Origin: Phytomonospora sp040655735
GTDB taxonomy: Bacteria > Actinomycetota > Actinomycetes > Mycobacteriales > Micromonosporaceae
Assembly (NCBI RefSeq): GCF_040655735.1
Contig: NZ_JBFAKK010000002.1
Span: forward strand, 708,820 to 772,819
Direction of reading: 5' to 3'
Length of the DNA stretch: 64,000 nucleotides
Shown: positions 33,736-42,716 of the stretch, in pieces
Position numbering within the stretch: the first letter of the stretch is position 1
How the letters are laid out: every line of letters starts with the position of its first letter
Position numbers and translations under genes: made by a program
Notes under the pieces: generated by a model
Databases searched by the model: none
The model's input: the letters and a program-made list of their open reading frames with translations, nothing else
What the model was told of the DNA's origin: nothing

Positions 33736-35180
33736 GCGCCGGAACGGTCGCGCGGCCCGGGGTGGCCGGCGCGAGGGCGCTCACCGACCCCGGCCGTGCG
33801 CTCACCGTGCCCAAGTCGGCCCGGCTGCTGAGCCTGCCGACCGCGTGGCCGCTCACCGGCATGCTCGTGCTCTATCCCCTGTGGTGGGCGCTGGGTCTCG
33901 GCACACTGATCTTCTTCATCATGGCCGTGCCCATGGCGGTCTGGCTCGTCCGGCGCGGCCGGGCCAACGCCGCCGCGGCCTCGCCCGGCCTGCGCCGGCC
34001 GTCCTTCACCGCCGGCATCGCCCTCCCCCCGGCCTTCGGCCTGTGGCTGGCGTTCTGCGCGGTCGTCGTGATCAGCCTGCTCGCCCTCGAACTCGACCCG
34101 GCCGGGACCATCCCCGGCGGTCTCGTCGGCCGGCTGCCCGGCGCGATGTTCAAGGTCGCCGGGTACGCCGCGGTCACCATCTGCCTGCTCTACGCGGGAA
34201 ACCTCACCGAACGCGAACTCTCGCGCCGACGCCTGGCGAAGATGCTCGCCTGGCTGTTCGCGGTCACCGTCGCCGGCGGACTGCTCGGCATCCTCGCCGG
34301 GCACTTCGAGTTCACCTCGCCCCTGGAGATGCTGCTCCCGCCGAAGGTCGCCAAGGACGGCTTCGTCAAGTCCCTCGTGCATCCCTCGGCCGCGCAGGTC
34401 ATGGACTTCCTCGGCTACGAGACCCCCCGCCCGGCCGCGCCCTGGGGCTACACCAACACCTGGGGCAACAACCTCGGCATCCTCGCGCCCTTCGCGATCG
34501 TCGCCGCGTGGGCCTGGCCGACCGGCCGCATGGTCCGCCTCGGCGCCGCCGCGCTCCTGCTCGTCGCGCTCGTCCCGGCGATCTACTCCATGAACCGCGG
34601 CCTGTGGCTCAACCTCGGCGTCGCCGGCGCCTTCGTCGCCGTGCGCCTCCTGCTCGCCGGCCGCCTGTGGATCCTCGGCGCCGGAGCCGCGCTGCTGCTC
34701 ACCGGCGGGATACTCCTCGCCGCGACTCCTCTCGGCGGCGTCGTCCAGCAGCGTCTCGACAACGGCCACTCCGACGACGGCCGCGGGTACTCCACCGAGC
34801 AGGCCGTCGAAGGCGTCAGCGGGTCACCGGTCATCGGATACGGGTCGACCCGCAAGACGATCGGTTCGGGCGCCTCCATCGCCGTCGGGGCCACCGAGGA
34901 GTGCCCCCGCTGCGGCGGGCGCGTCATCGGCGGCAACGGCCAGCTCTGGCAGGCGCTCTACGCGCACGGCATCGCCGGCGCGGTCTGCTACGTCGGATTC
35001 TTCCTCGTCGTTCTGTGGCGCTTCCGCCACGACCGCAGCCCGCTCGGGCTGGCCGCGTCGACGGCAATGCTGCTGTCGCTGACCTCGATGTTCTATTACA
35101 ACGCCCTGGTCACGCCGCTGGCGCTGACCATGCTGGCGTACGCCCTGCTGTGGCGCAACAAGCGGGAGACCCATTCATGA
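33720..35180 (+). CDS. O-antigen ligase/polymerase-like membrane protein
   Basis: 486 residues, about 11 transmembrane helices, with the Wzy/WaaL-type large periplasmic loop (about 330-400) containing GYGSTRKT and an unusual CPRCGGR tetrad (ECPRCGGRVIGGNGQ). ATG 33720 overlaps the chain-length gene. Such proteins polymerise repeat units or ligate glycans at the outer membrane face; here, in a monoderm, polymerisation of an exopolysaccharide is most likely. It is followed by an ATGA overlap with the phosphotransferase gene. Confidence 0.85.
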   Translation: MPAGIGAGTVARPGVAGARALTDPGRALTVPKSARLLSLPTAWPLTGMLVLYPLWWALGLGTLIFFIMAVPMAVWLVRRGRANAAAASPGLRRPSFTAGIALPPAFGLWLAFCAVVVISLLALELDPAGTIPGGLVGRLPGAMFKVAGYAAVTICLLYAGNLTERELSRRRLAKMLAWLFAVTVAGGLLGILAGHFEFTSPLEMLLPPKVAKDGFVKSLVHPSAAQVMDFLGYETPRPAAPWGYTNTWGNNLGILAPFAIVAAWAWPTGRMVRLGAAALLLVALVPAIYSMNRGLWLNLGVAGAFVAVRLLLAGRLWILGAGAALLLTGGILLAATPLGGVVQQRLDNGHSDDGRGYSTEQAVEGVSGSPVIGYGSTRKTIGSGASIAVGATEECPRCGGRVIGGNGQLWQALYAHGIAGAVCYVGFFLVVLWRFRHDRSPLGLAASTAMLLSLTSMFYYNALVTPLALTMLAYALLWRNKRETHS

Positions 35181-36457
35181 GCAACGACACGGCAACGGCC
35201 CGGCGGGCCCAGTACGTCAACGAGGTCCTGCCGATCCTCTACCCGCAACCCTGGCAGCGCGGCGGCGACCCGGCCGAACCCGGCGCGGTCCGCATGATCG
35301 CGGTGCCCAACATCCGCCATCCGCGCCTGCTCGTCCCGGCGAACTCACCGAAGGTCGCCGCCGCCGCGCTCGCACGCTACGCGCGACCGCCGTCGCGGCT
35401 GGCGCGGCTCAAGCGCGACGCGGCGGTGCTGGCGCTGCGCACCGGCATGTCGCGGCTGCTGCTGCGCGACCGGATCACCGTCACCTCGCCCGACCCGGAG
35501 GCCGACAGCCTCGCCGGTTTCCTGTCGGGAGTGCTCGACACGTCCCTGCACATCTCCGTCCACATCGGACCCGCGCGGGCCAACCGCAAACCGGTCGTGC
35601 AGCTGCTCACCGAGTACGGGCAGACCGTCGCCTTCGCCAAGATCGGCGTGAACGCGCTGACCCAGCGGCTCGTCGCCGACGAGACCGAGGCCCTCCAGCG
35701 CCTGGCGAAGTCGGAGCTGTCGACGGTCACGGTCCCCGGCATCCGCCACGCCGGACTGTGGCGCGAGCACATGGTCCTCGTCCAGCAGGCGCTGCCCATC
35801 TGGAACGACCGCGTCGCCGTCACGCCCGGCCGCCTCGCCGAGGCCATGCGCGAGATCGCCACCGTCGAGGGCATCCACAACCGCCGCCTTGAGGAGTCCG
35901 ACTACGCCGCGACGCTCCGCGAGCGCCTCGACGCCCTCGACGACACCGCCGACGCCCGCGAACTGCGCGCCGCCGCCGTCGAACTGCTCGACGCCGCGGC
36001 CGCCGAGCGCCTCAGCTTCGGCGCCTGGCACGGCGACTGGACACCGTGGAACATGGCGATGCTCGCCGAGACCGTCCTGGTCTGGGACTGGGAGCGCTTC
36101 TGCCTCGACGCGCCCCTCGGCTTCGACGCCCTGCACTACCGCCTCCAGCACGACATCGTCATCGCGCGCCGGGACCCCGCGGCCGCCGTCGACCACTGCG
36201 TCAACAAGGCCGAGTCCCTCCTCGCGCCCTTCTTCCCCGCCCACCCGGCTCCAGCCCCTCCCCGGCTCGCCCGGCTGACCGCGCTGCTCTACCTCATCGA
36301 CCTGGCGACCCGGTATCTCACCGACCGTCAGGCGGAGGCCGGAGCGAGGCTCGGCGCGCTGGGCACCTGGCTGCTCCCGGTGCTCGTGCGCCGCGTGTCG
36401 GCCTTCGCCACGTCCGTCGTCGCAGACGGCGGATCGACCAGCCCAGAAGGGAACTAG
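35177..36457 (+). CDS. Aminoglycoside-phosphotransferase-like kinase
   Basis: 426 residues. The C-terminal half shows the APH/choline kinase catalytic HGDWTPWN (Brenner's motif, H-x-D-x4-N) and the metal-binding WDWERF; an N-terminal FAKIG corresponds to the kinase lysine strand. The first 100 residues are specific to this family. In polysaccharide clusters such kinases probably phosphorylate a sugar or lipid intermediate rather than an antibiotic; the substrate is unknown. Translationally coupled to the ligase gene (ATGA). Confidence 0.85.
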   Translation: MSNDTATARRAQYVNEVLPILYPQPWQRGGDPAEPGAVRMIAVPNIRHPRLLVPANSPKVAAAALARYARPPSRLARLKRDAAVLALRTGMSRLLLRDRITVTSPDPEADSLAGFLSGVLDTSLHISVHIGPARANRKPVVQLLTEYGQTVAFAKIGVNALTQRLVADETEALQRLAKSELSTVTVPGIRHAGLWREHMVLVQQALPIWNDRVAVTPGRLAEAMREIATVEGIHNRRLEESDYAATLRERLDALDDTADARELRAAAVELLDAAAAERLSFGAWHGDWTPWNMAMLAETVLVWDWERFCLDAPLGFDALHYRLQHDIVIARRDPAAAVDHCVNKAESLLAPFFPAHPAPAPPRLARLTALLYLIDLATRYLTDRQAEAGARLGALGTWLLPVLVRRVSAFATSVVADGGSTSPEGN

Positions 36458-36492
36458 CCGATGCTCATCGACGCCGAGGGGAGCCGCCGACC

Positions 36493-37374
36493 GTGCTGAA
36501 GATCAGTGGGGAGAAAGTCCCGCACCAGATCAAACGCGTGATCCACGCCGGTTCGCGGTCCTACGGGCGGATGACGGCTGCGGCGCGGCTGCTCCCGTCC
36601 TTCCTGCTGTGCGGAGGCCAGCGCTGCGGATCGACCTCGCTCTACCGGGCGCTGTCCTCGCACCCGGCGATCCTCAAGCCCGTGCTGCACAAGGGCGTGC
36701 ACTACTTCGACACGAACTACCACCGCGGCCTGTCGTGGTACCGGGGGCACTTCCCGACCCGGCTGACCGCCCGCCGGGCCACCGAGAGCCTCGGCATCCG
36801 GCCCATGGTCTTCGAGTCGAGCCCGTACTACCTGTACCACCCGCTCGCCGCCGAGCGCTTCGCCCGCGACCTGCCCGGCGTGAAGCTGATCGTGCTGGTC
36901 CGCGACCCGGTCGAGCGCGCCTACTCGCACCACGCGCACGAGGTCGCGCGCGGCTTCGAGCCGATCCTCGACTTCCGCTCCGCCCTGGACGCCGAGGACA
37001 AGCGGCTGTACGGGCAGGACGCGCGGTTGCGGCGGGAGCCGGACTACTACAGCTTCAGCCACCAGCACCACGGCTACCTGTCGCGCGGCGAGTACGCCGA
37101 CCACCTCGACCGCGTCGCGCGCATCGTCGGCCGCGAACGGATCCTGGTCCTCGACTCGCACGACTTCTTCACCGAACCCGAGGCCGCCTACGACCGCATC
37201 CTGGGCTTTCTCGGGCTGCCGTGGCTGCACCAGCCGGGTTTCGGCAAGCACAACGCGAGGCCGGACCGGCCGTCGATGACGCCCGAACTGCGCGACGAGC
37301 TCGACGCGCACTTCCTTCCCCACGATGAGCGACTGAGCGGATGGCTCGGCGCGGAACCCTCCTGGCGCCGGTGA
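36493..37374 (+). CDS. PAPS-dependent sulfotransferase (cluster copy 1)
   Basis: 293 residues. 5'-PAPS phosphosulfate loop GGQRCGSTSLYRAL begins at residue 41, and the 3'-phosphate site LIVLVRDPVERAYSHH spans about 132-147; H68 and E108 are candidates near the active site. It should transfer sulfate from PAPS to a carbohydrate hydroxyl. GTG at 36493 has GAGGGGAG eight bases upstream. A 12-codon ORF (36461-36499) with its own GAAGGGA precedes and overlaps the start, possibly coupling translation. The last 34 bases overlap the flippase gene. Confidence 0.92.
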   Translation: MLKISGEKVPHQIKRVIHAGSRSYGRMTAAARLLPSFLLCGGQRCGSTSLYRALSSHPAILKPVLHKGVHYFDTNYHRGLSWYRGHFPTRLTARRATESLGIRPMVFESSPYYLYHPLAAERFARDLPGVKLIVLVRDPVERAYSHHAHEVARGFEPILDFRSALDAEDKRLYGQDARLRREPDYYSFSHQHHGYLSRGEYADHLDRVARIVGRERILVLDSHDFFTEPEAAYDRILGFLGLPWLHQPGFGKHNARPDRPSMTPELRDELDAHFLPHDERLSGWLGAEPSWRR

Positions 37375-38939
37375 CGGGGGATTCGGTCGGGGGCGGGGTC
37401 TCGGTGGCCGGGGCCTCGGCCCCGGCGGCTTCCGGGGCCCCGGTCCCGGATGGCCCCAGGAGCCGCGAACCCGCTCTTCGCGGCGTCGCCCGCGGTGGGC
37501 TTGCCAACCTCGCCGGCTCGGCCGTCTCGGGCGCCGCCGGTCTGGTCATCACCTGGCTCGTCGCCTCGGCCCTCGGGCCGGCCGGCGCGGGCCTGTTCTT
37601 CGCGGCGACCTCGGCGTTCCTGCTGGCCACCAGCCTCGCCAGGCTCGGCACGCCGACGGGGCTCGTGTACTGGATCGCCCGCCAGCGCGCCAAGGACCAT
37701 CCGGCGCCGGCGCGGGATCCGATCCGCATCGGGGTCACGCCGGTCGCCGTCCTCAGCGTCGTTCTCGGCGTGGCCGGGTACTTCGCGGCTCCGGCGCTGG
37801 CGGCGGCCTACAGTCCCGATCCGGCGCACGTCGATCAGTACGCGAGCCTGCTGCGGCTGCTGGCGGTCTTCGTGCCGGCCTCGACCGTCCTCGACTCGCT
37901 GCTGGCGGCCACGCGCGGCCTGTCGACGATGAAGCCGACCGTCTACATCGAACGGCTCGGCCGCACGCTCGCCCAGCTCGCGCTGCTGGCGGCGGCCGTC
38001 GTGCTGTCCACACCCGACAGCGCGCCGGTCCTGGTCACGGCGGCGTGGGCGCTGCCGTTCGTGCCGGCGGCGGTGGTCGCGGCCTGGTGGCTGCGAAAGC
38101 GGCATCCGCGCGACGCCGGGGGACCGTCGATCACCGTCGGCGAGTTCTGGCGCTACACCGGGCCCCGCGCGCTGGCCTCGGTCGCGCAGCTGGCGCTCCA
38201 GCGGCTCGACATCCTGCTGGTGGCGGGCATGCTGGGCTTCGCCGAGGCCGCGCTGTACACCGTCGCGACGCGTTTCGTCATCGCCGGGCAGCTGGCGAAC
38301 GTGGCGGTCGGTTCCTCGCTGCAGCCGCGGATCGCCGCCGCGCTGTCGGTCCGCGACACCGTCACGGCCCGGCGCCTCTACCGGCACACGACTACCTGGA
38401 TCATCCTGATGGCCTGGCCGATGTACCTGTCGGCGGCGGTGCTGGCGCCGGAGTACCTGGGCCTGTTCGGCGCGGAGTACCAGACGGGCGAGGCGGTCTG
38501 GGTCGTGCGGATCATGGCCGGGGCGATGCTCGTGGCGAGCGCGTGCGGGACGGTCGACACGGTCTTGTCGATGTCGGGGCGCACGTCCTGGCAGCTGTCC
38601 AATGTGGTCACGGCGCTGGTGCTCAACATCGTCGTCAACCTCTGGCTGATCCCGCGGATCGGGGTGGCCGGGGCCGCGATCGGGTGGGCGGCGGCGGTGC
38701 TGGCCAACAACCTGATCCCGTTGGCGCAGCTCGGTCTCGCCGAGCGCCTGCACCCGTTCGGCAAGGAGAGCGGGCTGGCGATGGCCGCCACGGCGGTCTG
38801 CTTCGGCGTGCTGCCGGCCTCGGCGGGCATGGTCGTCGGTGACGGGGCGCGTCTGCCCGTCGCGATCTGCGGGGGAATGGCCTACGCGGCACTCCTGTGG
38901 CGTCTGCGGGGTCCGCTGCTGACCCGGCATCTGAAGTAA
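37341..38939 (+). CDS. Polysaccharide flippase (MATE/Wzx-like)
   Basis: 532 residues with about 14 transmembrane helices in the oligosaccharide-flippase layout (NLAGSAVSGAAGLVITWLV, then SVAQLALQRLDILLVAGMLG mid-protein, LNIVVNLWLIPRIGVAGAA near the end). The first 45 residues are Gly/Ala/Ser-rich and poorly conserved. It probably moves lipid-linked repeat units across the membrane. ATG 37341 overlaps the sulfotransferase; an internal start is possible because the N-terminus is low complexity. Confidence 0.88.
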   Translation: MARRGTLLAPVTGDSVGGGVSVAGASAPAASGAPVPDGPRSREPALRGVARGGLANLAGSAVSGAAGLVITWLVASALGPAGAGLFFAATSAFLLATSLARLGTPTGLVYWIARQRAKDHPAPARDPIRIGVTPVAVLSVVLGVAGYFAAPALAAAYSPDPAHVDQYASLLRLLAVFVPASTVLDSLLAATRGLSTMKPTVYIERLGRTLAQLALLAAAVVLSTPDSAPVLVTAAWALPFVPAAVVAAWWLRKRHPRDAGGPSITVGEFWRYTGPRALASVAQLALQRLDILLVAGMLGFAEAALYTVATRFVIAGQLANVAVGSSLQPRIAAALSVRDTVTARRLYRHTTTWIILMAWPMYLSAAVLAPEYLGLFGAEYQTGEAVWVVRIMAGAMLVASACGTVDTVLSMSGRTSWQLSNVVTALVLNIVVNLWLIPRIGVAGAAIGWAAAVLANNLIPLAQLGLAERLHPFGKESGLAMAATAVCFGVLPASAGMVVGDGARLPVAICGGMAYAALLWRLRGPLLTRHLK

Positions 38940-38969
38940 GTCCGAACACAACTGGGGGATGCGAAAGGG

Positions 38970-39686
38970 ATGCGCACCAACTACACAGAGGCCTTCCGCG
39001 ACGATCGGGAGCTCGGCGCCCCCCGGACGTTCTCGGCGCACGTCGGCGCGCGGCAGCGCGAGTGGCTGCGCGCCTTCACCGAGGCGGCCTTCGCATGGCC
39101 GCCGGTGCACCACGACTTCGCCTGCGGCACGGGCCGTGTCCTGCGCATGCTCGACGGCCTGACCAGTGCCGCCCACGGGTACGACATCTCGGAGGCGAAG
39201 CTGGCCGAGGCGCGCGAGATCGGCGTGCCGGCCGACCTGCACGTCGTGAGGGCCACCGGTCCGCTGCCCAGCACCATGGACATCGACGTCCCGGCGCTGG
39301 TGACGGTGTTCCGGCTGCTGCTCGACGCTCCGCCGGAGCTGCGCGAGCGCGCGATGGAGTTCGCCGCCGGGATGCTTCCGACATCCGACTCGGGGCTGCT
39401 CGTGGTGGAGAACCACGGCAACGCCTCCTCGCTGCGGGGCATCGGGAGGTCTGCCGGGGGAGTCGAGGACGGCGCGGGGCTGAGCCACGACGAGGTCGGC
39501 GAGCTCTTCGACCGCTGGGGTTTCGAGCTTCTGACGCGGCAGGGCTTCTCGCTGCTCACGCAGGGGTTCTACCGGGTTGCGCCGGTGCGGTGGCTCGTGC
39601 CGGGTCTCGATTCCTGGGCCAGTCGCCGTTCGTTCCTGGCGGGCCGGGCGACGGATCTGCTGTACGTCGCGCGCCGGCGTCACTGA
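38970..39686 (+). CDS. Class I SAM-dependent methyltransferase
   Basis: 238 residues. SAM-binding motif I is DFACGTGRVLRML (about 49-61), motif II HGYDISEAKLAEAR and a post-motif LLVVENHGN. Its place at the end of the polysaccharide operon, 30 bases after the flippase, suggests methylation of a sugar or of the reducing-end carrier. Substrate unknown. It is followed by a strong terminator, closing this transcription unit. Confidence 0.87.
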   Translation: MRTNYTEAFRDDRELGAPRTFSAHVGARQREWLRAFTEAAFAWPPVHHDFACGTGRVLRMLDGLTSAAHGYDISEAKLAEAREIGVPADLHVVRATGPLPSTMDIDVPALVTVFRLLLDAPPELRERAMEFAAGMLPTSDSGLLVVENHGNASSLRGIGRSAGGVEDGAGLSHDEVGELFDRWGFELLTRQGFSLLTQGFYRVAPVRWLVPGLDSWASRRSFLAGRATDLLYVARRRH

Positions 39687-39718
39687 GGGCTCGTCCGGTG
39701 GAGCCCCAGCGCCGAAGA

Positions 39719-39744
39719 CCGGCCCGGACAAGGGTCCGGGCCGG
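39719..39744. terminator. Bidirectional terminator, 11-bp stem
   Basis: CCGGCCCGGAC (39719-39729) pairs perfectly with 39734-39744, AAGG loop, between two convergent genes. Little T tail. Confidence 0.8.
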
Positions 39745-39761
39745 TTCGGTGGTGTCCGTGC

Positions 39762-40553
39762 TCAGCGGCGCAGGAGCGCCAGGAGGAGCAGCCGCAGTGC
39801 GAGCGGCGCGTCGTGGAGGACGTAGCGGGCGAAGAGGCGGCGGGGTTCGCGCGCCATCCGGTGCAGCCATTCCAGTCCGGAGCGCTGCATCCACAGTGGA
39901 GCGCGGCGCAGGGTGCCGGCGACGAAGGCGATGGACGCCCCGCAGCCCATGAACCACGCGCCGGGCAGCATCGGCGCGAGTTTGGAGATCATCCACTCCT
40001 GCTTGGGGAAGCCGAGCCCGACGAACACCATGTCCGGGTTCGCGGCGGCGACCTCCTCGCAGACCCGGCGGACGATCTCGGGGTCCTTCTCGAAGCCCAT
40101 CGGTGGTGCCAGCGCTCCGGCGATCCGCAGGCCGGGGCTGGCCTCGGCCAGCCGGCGGGCGGCGATGAGTTCGCTGCCGGGGCGGCCGCCGAGCAGGAAC
40201 ACCGACCCGCCCAGTTGCCCCAGTTCGCCCGAAAGGCTCCAGATCAGGTCAGAGCCCGCGACCCGGGCCGGCAGGGCGCGACGGGCCAATTTGGACGCCC
40301 AGACGACCGGTGCGCCGTCGGCGACGACGAGTGTGCCGGCCTCGACGTGCGCGCGGGCCTCGGGATGCTTCAAGGCCTGGCGGACGATGTCCACGTTCGC
40401 GGTGACGATCCGGCCGCCGCGTCCCTCCTGGAGCGCTCCGCGGACGTGGTCGACCACTTCGCGTTCATCTAGCGCGTCGAATCTGATGCCGGCGACGGTG
40501 AAATGACTACTGCGCGTTTCCAGTCGACTCTGGAACGTGGGCTGCGGGCTCAT
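39762..40553 (-). CDS. WecB/TagA/CpsF-family glycosyltransferase
   Basis: 263 residues of the WecG/TagA family, adding N-acetylmannosaminuronate-, glucose- or ManNAc-type sugar to a lipid-linked intermediate. Blocks seen: TANVDIVRQALKHP, VVADGAPVVWASKL, VFLLGGRPGSE and MVFVGLGFPKQEWMIS (catalytic-fold helix), ending WLHRMAREPRRLFARYV. It is transcribed away from the second sulfotransferase; the gap 40554-40700 has an AT-rich patch (40575-40640) that may hold both promoters. TTGACA at 40596 has no matching -10. Confidence 0.92.
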   Translation of the reverse strand: MSPQPTFQSRLETRSSHFTVAGIRFDALDEREVVDHVRGALQEGRGGRIVTANVDIVRQALKHPEARAHVEAGTLVVADGAPVVWASKLARRALPARVAGSDLIWSLSGELGQLGGSVFLLGGRPGSELIAARRLAEASPGLRIAGALAPPMGFEKDPEIVRRVCEEVAAANPDMVFVGLGFPKQEWMISKLAPMLPGAWFMGCGASIAFVAGTLRRAPLWMQRSGLEWLHRMAREPRRLFARYVLHDAPLALRLLLLALLRR

Positions 40554-40700
40554 AGCCGCAGACCTTAACCCGAGGAGATGCTAATCGTAGTTGTTTTGAC
40601 ACAAGGCGTGTCCTTTCGGTGGGGTCGATCGGTTATAGGAGGTGAGGGCTGCCAGCGCCCTCCGGCGGTGACCCCGCCGGATGCACCGTGGGGGACAGGT

Positions 40701-41783
40701 ATGTCAGAGGTCGTGCGGGTGTTGTTCATCGGTGGACTTGGCCGTAGCGGCACCACGCTGCTGGAAAGACTGCTCGGGCAGTTGCCGGGAACGCTGCCGT
40801 TGGGCGAGGTCGCGCACCTGTGGGAGCGCGACATCCGCGACGACGAGCGGTGCGCTTGCGGTGCCCGTTTCTCGATGTGCGAGTTCTGGCAGCGGGTCGG
40901 CGCCAGCGCCTTCGGCGGCTGGGAGAACGTCGATCTCGCGCGTGTCGACGCGCTGCGGGCCACTGTGGACCGCACCCGGCACATCCCGACGCTCGCGGCG
41001 AAGAAGCTGTCCCCTGTGCAGCATTCGCTGATCACCGAGTACGCCGAGTTCTACCAGCGCGTCTACGCCGCCGCGTCGGCCGACGCGGGCGGCGACCGCC
41101 TGATCATCGACTCGTCGAAGCACGCCTCGCTGGCCTACTGCCTGCGCTGGTGTCCCAACGTGGACCTGCGGGTGGTGCACGTCGTCCGCGACAGCCGGGG
41201 TGTGGCGTACTCGTGGACGAAGCAGGTCTCGCGGCCGGAGACGGGTGGGCAGGCGGAGATGACGCGCTACTCGCCGACGCGCTCGGCGCTGCTGTGGAAC
41301 GCGCAGAACGCCGCCTTCTCGATGTTGGGGCGGCGTGGTGTGCCGGTGCGCCGGGTGCGCTACGAGAAGCTCCTCGCCGACCCGCGGACCGTCGTGGAGC
41401 GCCTCGCCGAGTTCGCCGGCGTCGAGCTCGCGCCGGGCGACCTGCGCTACATCGGCGAGGACTACGCCGATCTCGGGCCGAACCACAGCGCCGCGGGCAA
41501 CCCGATGCGCTTCTCGGTCGGCCGCATCCCGCTGCGCCGCGACGAGGAGTGGCGCGCCGAGCTGCCGTCCTCGCAGCGCAGGCTGGTGCGGACGCTGACC
41601 GCGCCCCTGCTCAACCGCTACGGATACACCACGCGGCCCGTCGAGATCCCCGAGGAGGTGGAGGGCCCCGAGGCCCCCGCACCGGCCCCGCCGCCCTTGC
41701 CGACGCAGTCGAGTCCGGCCGACTCGCGGCCGGAGCCCATCGGCCCGGTCGTCATGGCGCCTGTCAGTGTGGGGCGGGAGTAG
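40701..41783 (+). CDS. PAPS-dependent sulfotransferase (cluster copy 2)
   Basis: 360 residues. 5'-PSB loop GGLGRSGTTLLERLLG (residues 11-26) and 3'-PB VVRDSRGVAYSW (161-172) are intact. A four-Cys patch (CACGARFSMC, 51-60) may bind metal. The C-terminal 50 residues are Pro/Glu-rich and disordered. It is not closely similar to copy 1, so the two probably sulfate different positions. ATG 40701 is preferred because upstream extension lacks homology and the P-loop should be near the start. The next gene begins one base after the stop. Confidence 0.9.
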   Translation: MSEVVRVLFIGGLGRSGTTLLERLLGQLPGTLPLGEVAHLWERDIRDDERCACGARFSMCEFWQRVGASAFGGWENVDLARVDALRATVDRTRHIPTLAAKKLSPVQHSLITEYAEFYQRVYAAASADAGGDRLIIDSSKHASLAYCLRWCPNVDLRVVHVVRDSRGVAYSWTKQVSRPETGGQAEMTRYSPTRSALLWNAQNAAFSMLGRRGVPVRRVRYEKLLADPRTVVERLAEFAGVELAPGDLRYIGEDYADLGPNHSAAGNPMRFSVGRIPLRRDEEWRAELPSSQRRLVRTLTAPLLNRYGYTTRPVEIPEEVEGPEAPAPAPPPLPTQSSPADSRPEPIGPVVMAPVSVGRE

Positions 41784-42701
41784 GTGTCGCAGCAGGAGAG
41801 GAGCTGGCCGTCCGTCGGTGTCGTCGTTCCGACGCACCGCCGCCCGCAGCAGCTGCGCGACACCCTCGACGCGATCCTCACCCAGGACTACCCGGGTGAG
41901 ATGCACATCGTCGTCGTCTTCGACCGCGCCAAGCCCGACGAGAGTTTCGTGCAGGAGGGCCCGCGTTCGGTGCGGGTCACCAAGAACCTGCGCACGCCGG
42001 GCCTCGCCGGTGCCCGCAACACCGGCATCGACGCCCTCGGCACCGACCTGATCGCCTTCTGCGACGACGACGACGTCTGGCTCCCCGGACGGCTGCGGCG
42101 CCAGGTCGCCGCCTTCTCGCCCAACGCCGAGCTGGTGACCTGCGCCGTCGAGGTCGCCTACGGGGGTGCGGTCGTGCCGCGCATGGCGGGCATGGCGACC
42201 ATCCGGCACGTCGACCTGCTGCGGTCGCGGATGATGATGCTGCACTCCTCGACCTTCCTGCTGCGCCGCGCGGCCCTCCTCGGTGGGCTCGGCATGGTCG
42301 CCGAGGACGCGCCGGGAAGCCAGAACGAGGACTGGGACCTGCTGCTGCGCGCCGCGCGGAGGGCGCCGATCACGCACGTCGACGAGCCGCTCGTGCGCGT
42401 CCACTGGGGCAACTCGCACTTCGCCGCGAGGTACGACACTAAGATCAGCTCCCTCCACTGGATGCTCAGCCGCCACCCCGAACTGCACGGATGCCCCCAG
42501 GGCGCCGCCAGGGTCTACGGGCAGCTCGCGTGCTGGCACGCCGCCGTCGGCCAGCGCAAGGACGCGTTGCAGTGGGCCCGGCGGGCGATGCGGTCGAAGT
42601 GGACGGAGCCGCGCGCGGTCATCGCCACGGCGGCGGCGGTCGGGCTGGTGCGCATCGAGACGGTGATCTCGGCGCTGCACCGGAAGGGGCATGGGATTTA
42701 G
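41784..42701 (+). CDS. Glycosyltransferase family 2
   Basis: 305 residues, GT-A fold. The N-terminal VGVVVPTHRRPQQLRDTLDAIL is the GT2 start; GLAGARNTGID, and the metal-binding acidic stretch FCDDDDVWLPGRL follow, with the acceptor-side motif SQNEDWDLLLRAAR. It should transfer an activated sugar to the growing glycan on the cytoplasmic side. GTG at 41784 abuts the sulfotransferase stop, so they are co-transcribed. Confidence 0.92.
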   Translation: MSQQERSWPSVGVVVPTHRRPQQLRDTLDAILTQDYPGEMHIVVVFDRAKPDESFVQEGPRSVRVTKNLRTPGLAGARNTGIDALGTDLIAFCDDDDVWLPGRLRRQVAAFSPNAELVTCAVEVAYGGAVVPRMAGMATIRHVDLLRSRMMMLHSSTFLLRRAALLGGLGMVAEDAPGSQNEDWDLLLRAARRAPITHVDEPLVRVHWGNSHFAARYDTKISSLHWMLSRHPELHGCPQGAARVYGQLACWHAAVGQRKDALQWARRAMRSKWTEPRAVIATAAAVGLVRIETVISALHRKGHGI

Positions 42702-42716
42702 AGGTCCACAGACCTA

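Noticed and set aside
40596..40601. TTGACA as the -35 of a promoter for the second sulfotransferase.
   Set aside because: No -10 at 16-19 bases spacing on the plus strand; kept only as an AT-rich patch.
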